Source: a virus
Strand: one strand, 5' to 3'
IMG/VR virus record: IMGVR_UViG_3300025151_000372
Coordinates: 1-21,128 of that record
DNA length: 21,128 bases
Every line of letters begins with the position of its first letter. Position 1 is the stretch's first letter. The notes beneath the pieces are model-generated. The model did no database searches and was not told the origin of the DNA. It saw only the letters and a list, made by a program, of their open reading frames with translations. Below are positions 20,880 to 21,128 of the stretch, one piece after another. Position numbers and translations under genes: made by a program.

Positions 20880-20922
20880 CGAATATTGCCGTCTCAATCC
20901 TCCTACCTGGAAAGAGGAGTGA
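20767..20922 (+). CDS. Small basic protein (51 aa), hypothetical
   Basis: A 51-residue ORF: MRPETRQSMEMLFAAKWNLP, then KAAKNCNLTDKEMKITFNEY, ending CRLNPPTWKEE. It reads like a small helical DNA- or polymerase-binding protein: a helix, the short turn NLPKAAKNCNLTDKEM resembling helix-turn-helix spacing, then a second helix. The stop is six bases before the tRNA. It overlaps the preceding ORF in another frame from its start to 20879. Composition (Trp, Cys and Pro in ordered positions, balanced charge) favours a real protein, and I consider this the likelier of the two overlapping frames. Function is not recognised; transcription-factor-like is a guess from the pattern only. Confidence 0.6.
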   Translation: MRPETRQSMEMLFAAKWNLPKAAKNCNLTDKEMKITFNEYCRLNPPTWKEE

Positions 20923-20928
20923 TTTCTT

Positions 20929-21013
20929 GGGAGCGTGGCGGAATCGGTAGACGCACCAGACTTAAAATCTGTTGACCGTTAAGGTCGTGGGGGTTCAAGT
21001 CCCCCCGCTCCTA
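20929..21013 (+). tRNA. tRNA-Leu (anticodon UAA)
   Basis: All arms are visible: acceptor GGGAGCG (20929-20935) with CGCTCCT (21006-21012; the first pair is G-U), discriminator A at 21013, anticodon loop CTTAAAA with UAA at 20963-20965, a long variable arm GACC/GGTC typical of class II tRNAs, and a GGGGG/CCCCC T stem with TTCAAGT loop. CCA is not encoded. The outermost anticodon-stem pair is C-T. It reads UUA and probably UUG; UUA is frequent in the phage genes here, which would explain why the phage carries it. Confidence 0.95.
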
Positions 21014-21015
21014 TT

Positions 21016-21039
21016 CCCCCCTAAATATTGGTGGGGTTT
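21016..21039 (+). terminator. Weak hairpin after the tRNA, possible terminator
   Basis: CCCC plus CC (21016-21021) can pair with GG and GGGG (21030-21036) with one bulged T, leaving the loop TAAATATT, and TTT follows. It could end the tRNA transcript. The stem is short and the T run is interrupted by C. Confidence 0.35.
21021..21027 (+). promoter_or_regulatory. CTAAATA late-promoter-like motif
   Basis: CTAAATA, similar to the T4-type late box, lies mostly in the loop of the post-tRNA hairpin and 27 bases before the ATG at 21055. It may drive the gene cut by the right edge. A seven-base match in AT-rich DNA is weak evidence. Confidence 0.3.
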
Positions 21040-21054
21040 CTCTATGGTATTCTA

Positions 21055-21128
21055 ATGAAATACCAAATAACGACAGAATACGCCTGGTACGACACACCTG
21101 AAGGTAGTAAGGTAATTTTAGCGTACTT
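21055..21128 (+). CDS. Hypothetical protein, 3' partial
   Basis: An ORF starting with ATG at 21055 stays open to the window end: MKYQITTEYAWYDTPEGSKV, then ILAY. Only 24 codons are visible. The sequence looks like real protein (aromatic, ordered, no early stop), but no family can be named and no clear ribosome site is seen. Confidence 0.5.
   Translation, partial: MKYQITTEYAWYDTPEGSKVILAY

Overview
This window reads as part of a T4-like myovirus infecting marine picocyanobacteria (a cyanomyophage of Synechococcus or Prochlorococcus). The evidence is a forward-strand run of late tail and baseplate genes with T4 gp27-like and gp5-like hub proteins, a gene for CP12 (a cyanobacterial Calvin-cycle regulator), a very large VrlC-like structural protein, AT-rich AGA/TTA-heavy codon use in the structural genes, and a tRNA-Leu(UAA). 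Every supported gene is on the + strand, and genes are separated by a few bases or overlap by one base. The assignments come from reading motifs by eye; no database search was run.

Layout. Positions 2-5501 hold two large, partly paralogous tail proteins. They share an N-terminal block and differ in their peptidoglycan-hydrolase modules: M23-like plus SleB-like in the first, an amidase in the second. The first gene is cut by the left edge of the window. Positions 5524-9092 hold a hub block: a gp27-like hub protein, a 75-residue CP12, and a gp5-like protein with the OB fold but no lysozyme. Positions 9140-17167 hold one 2675-residue VrlC-like protein with internal duplications and several PA14-like sandwich modules. 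Positions 17191-20409 hold a small beta-helix protein that may be the membrane-puncturing spike, two tandem paralogues sharing a C-terminal module, and an unrecognised structural protein.

At 20406 the organisation changes. A perfect sigma70-type promoter overlaps the stop codon of the last structural gene and drives a 60-residue gene with different codon use, followed by a terminator-like hairpin. Then come two small ORFs overlapping in different frames (54 and 51 residues), tRNA-Leu(UAA), a weak hairpin, and the start of another gene cut by the right edge.

How the parts may work together (inference): gp27-like and gp5-like proteins form the baseplate hub; the separate beta-helix protein could supply the tip that T4 gp5 carries at its own C-terminus; the two large upstream proteins carry the cell-wall hydrolases that replace the missing gp5 lysozyme; VrlC and the downstream proteins are probably peripheral baseplate or fibre parts. 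CP12, made together with the hub, would bind host GAPDH and phosphoribulokinase and restrain the Calvin cycle during infection.
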